NCBI GenBank assembly: GCA_963837775.1
Contig: CAWIOX010000030.1
Location: 372,001-436,000, forward strand
Reading direction: 5' to 3'
Length of the DNA stretch: 64,000 nucleotides
Source: CAWIOX01 sp963837775
Lineage (GTDB): Bacteria; Pseudomonadota; Gammaproteobacteria; Burkholderiales; Burkholderiaceae_D
Made by a program: the position numbers and the translations under genes. Under the pieces are notes generated by a model that saw nothing but the letters and a program-made list of their open reading frames with translations, had not been told where the DNA came from and made no database searches. Below are positions 62,920 through 64,000 of the stretch, one piece after another. How positions within the stretch are numbered: position 1 is the stretch's first letter; each line of letters starts with the position of its first letter.

Positions 62920-64000
62920 CTAGGCGTTGGATTGTTCAAAATGGTATTTGCCGGTATGCAGGCTGCTCGGCCCCAGCCGTGCGTACTTGAACATCAGCAT
63001 CAGTTCGATTGCCAGCAGCAGCGTGTAGAAGCCGATGAAGCCGGCCAGGCTGAAATACAGGTCGGACGGCTGCAGCGTCGAGGCCGACAGATGGGTCGGC
63101 AGCACGCCGGAAATGGTCCACGGCTGGCGGCCGTATTCCGCCACCACCCAGCCGGTCTCGATCGCGACCCAAGGCAACGGGATGGAAAACAGCGCCAGTT
63201 TCAGCAGCCAGCGCTGGCTCGCCAGCCGCTTGCGGATCAGGCAATAGAACGACGCGCTGAAGATGAACAGGAACAGCAGCCCGAGGCCGACCATCAGGCG
63301 AAAGCCGAAGAACAGCGGCGCGACTTTCGGGATCGTATCGTTGACCGCCATCCTGATCTGCTGCGGCGTGGCATCGATCACGTTCGGCGTGTATTTCTTC
63401 AGCAGCAGGCCGAAGCCGAGATCGGCTTTCAGGCGCTCGAAGGCGGCGCGCGCTGGCGGCGACTGGTCGCCCGACTTCAGGCGCGTCAGCGCCGCGTAGG
63501 CCAGCATGCCGTTGCGGATGCGCACTTCATGCTGCAGCTTCAGGTCCTTGATGCCGGTAATCTGCTGGTCGGTCGAGCGGGTGCCGATCAGGCCCAGCAC
63601 GTACGGAATCTTGATCGCATAGGCGGTGCGCTCGGCCTGGTCGTCCGGGATGCCGAAGGCGGTGATGCGCGGCCGGTGCCGGCTCGGTTTCCCATTCGGC
63701 CTCGATCGCGGCCAGCTTCACCTTGTTGACTTCGCCGGCGGTGTAGCCGGATTCGTCGCCCAGCACGATCACCGACAGCGTCGAGGCCAGCCCGAAAGCG
63801 GCGGCAATCGCGAACGAACGCAGCGCAAATGCGGTGTCGCGCGCCTTCAGCAGGTAATACGACGGAAATGCCCAGCACGAACAGCGAGGCCGCCACATAA
63901 CCGGCCGCCACCGTATGCACGAACTTCACCTGCGCCACCGGATTGAGGATCACGTCCGTGATGCTGGTCAGTTCCATGCGCATGGTCATGTAATTGAAAT
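62920..64000 (-). CDS. cydA: cytochrome bd ubiquinol oxidase subunit I (5' end outside window, two frameshifts)
   Basis: The last ~360 residues are present, with breaks near 63860 and 63665. MRMELTSITDVILNPVAQVKFVHTVAAGYV contains a heme b558 region, and SVIVLGDESGY and KLAAIEAEWETEPAP lead into the Q-loop. GLLLKKYTPNV, PLPWVAIETGWVVAEYGRQPW and the C-terminal GPSSLHTGKYHFEQ are all normal. The first ~170 residues with the heme d ligands lie beyond base 64000. Oxidises quinol and reduces O2 to water at low oxygen. Confidence 0.92.

Overview
The window looks like a chromosomal segment of a betaproteobacterium of the order Burkholderiales, most likely Oxalobacteraceae or a close relative. This is inferred from family content: an RpoD with a long N-terminal extension, DUF3460 next to scpA, DUF2069 next to wrbA, an EarP/EF-P(Arg32) pair, and high-GC genes with strong third-position bias. 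I see no phage, plasmid, integrase, transposase or CRISPR array. The sequence carries about 26 internal frameshifts, many in housekeeping genes (gltX, pnp, bioC, cydA), so it reads as a draft assembly with uncorrected single-base indels. Such genes are annotated here as one feature across the break.

Layout. 0-3.5 kb: the end of a PhnD-like binding protein and a 1042-residue HAMP-PAS-GGDEF-EAL protein. 3.5-7.8 kb: DUF4124, FAD-linked oxidase, DUF2069, WrbA and YihY. 8.3-10.8 kb: rpoD. 11-16.4 kb: small secreted, lipoprotein and low-complexity proteins, a D-cysteine desulfhydrase-like gene, a relic of a formate/nitrite transporter, a flavin reductase-like gene and a DTW-domain gene. 16.5-21.3 kb, minus strand: metY, an alpha/beta hydrolase, bioF, bioH and bioC in a tight run. 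21.5-27.5 kb: CBS protein, amine oxidase, LplT-like transporter, aroC, tRNA-Asp and tRNA-Val, hsp20 and a BamE-like lipoprotein. 27.5-33 kb: rpsO-pnp, panC, scpA, DUF3460 and a second BamE-like lipoprotein.

33.0-40.2 kb, minus strand: a six-gene membrane complex operon (HyfB-C-E-F, large subunit, small subunit). The large subunit has lost all four nickel-binding cysteines, so this is an energy-converting hydrogenase-related (Ehr-type) complex and not a hydrogenase. 40.2-42 kb is a gene-poor, repeat-rich stretch with one AT-rich orphan gene. 42-46 kb: GNAT, metG and apbC. 46.1-57.2 kb: a complete respiratory formate dehydrogenase locus (DUF3305, DUF3306, multi-cluster ferredoxin protein, TorD chaperone, small Tat protein, catalytic, iron-sulfur and cytochrome b subunits, small exported proteins, fdhD). 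57.3-59.2 kb: gltX and three tRNAs. 59.4-61.4 kb: efp and earP plus an earP-like relic. 61.6-64 kb: cydA (partial), cydB and cydX for a bd-type quinol oxidase.

The metabolic theme is respiratory flexibility: formate oxidation in the periplasm feeding quinol, bd oxidase consuming quinol at low oxygen, and an ion-pumping Ehr-type complex of unknown redox partner. The most notable unexplained structure is a family of nine copies of a ~75-bp intergenic element (7.8, 10.8, 12.8, 16.4, 23.1, 40.6, 41.9, 49.4 and 61.5 kb). It occurs in both orientations, and seven copies lie within 35 bp of a stop codon. Other second-look items are a candidate RNA thermometer before hsp20, a palindromic repeat inserted in frame in metG, nested inverted repeats at 40.7-41.0 kb and a terminator-like hairpin directly before gltX.
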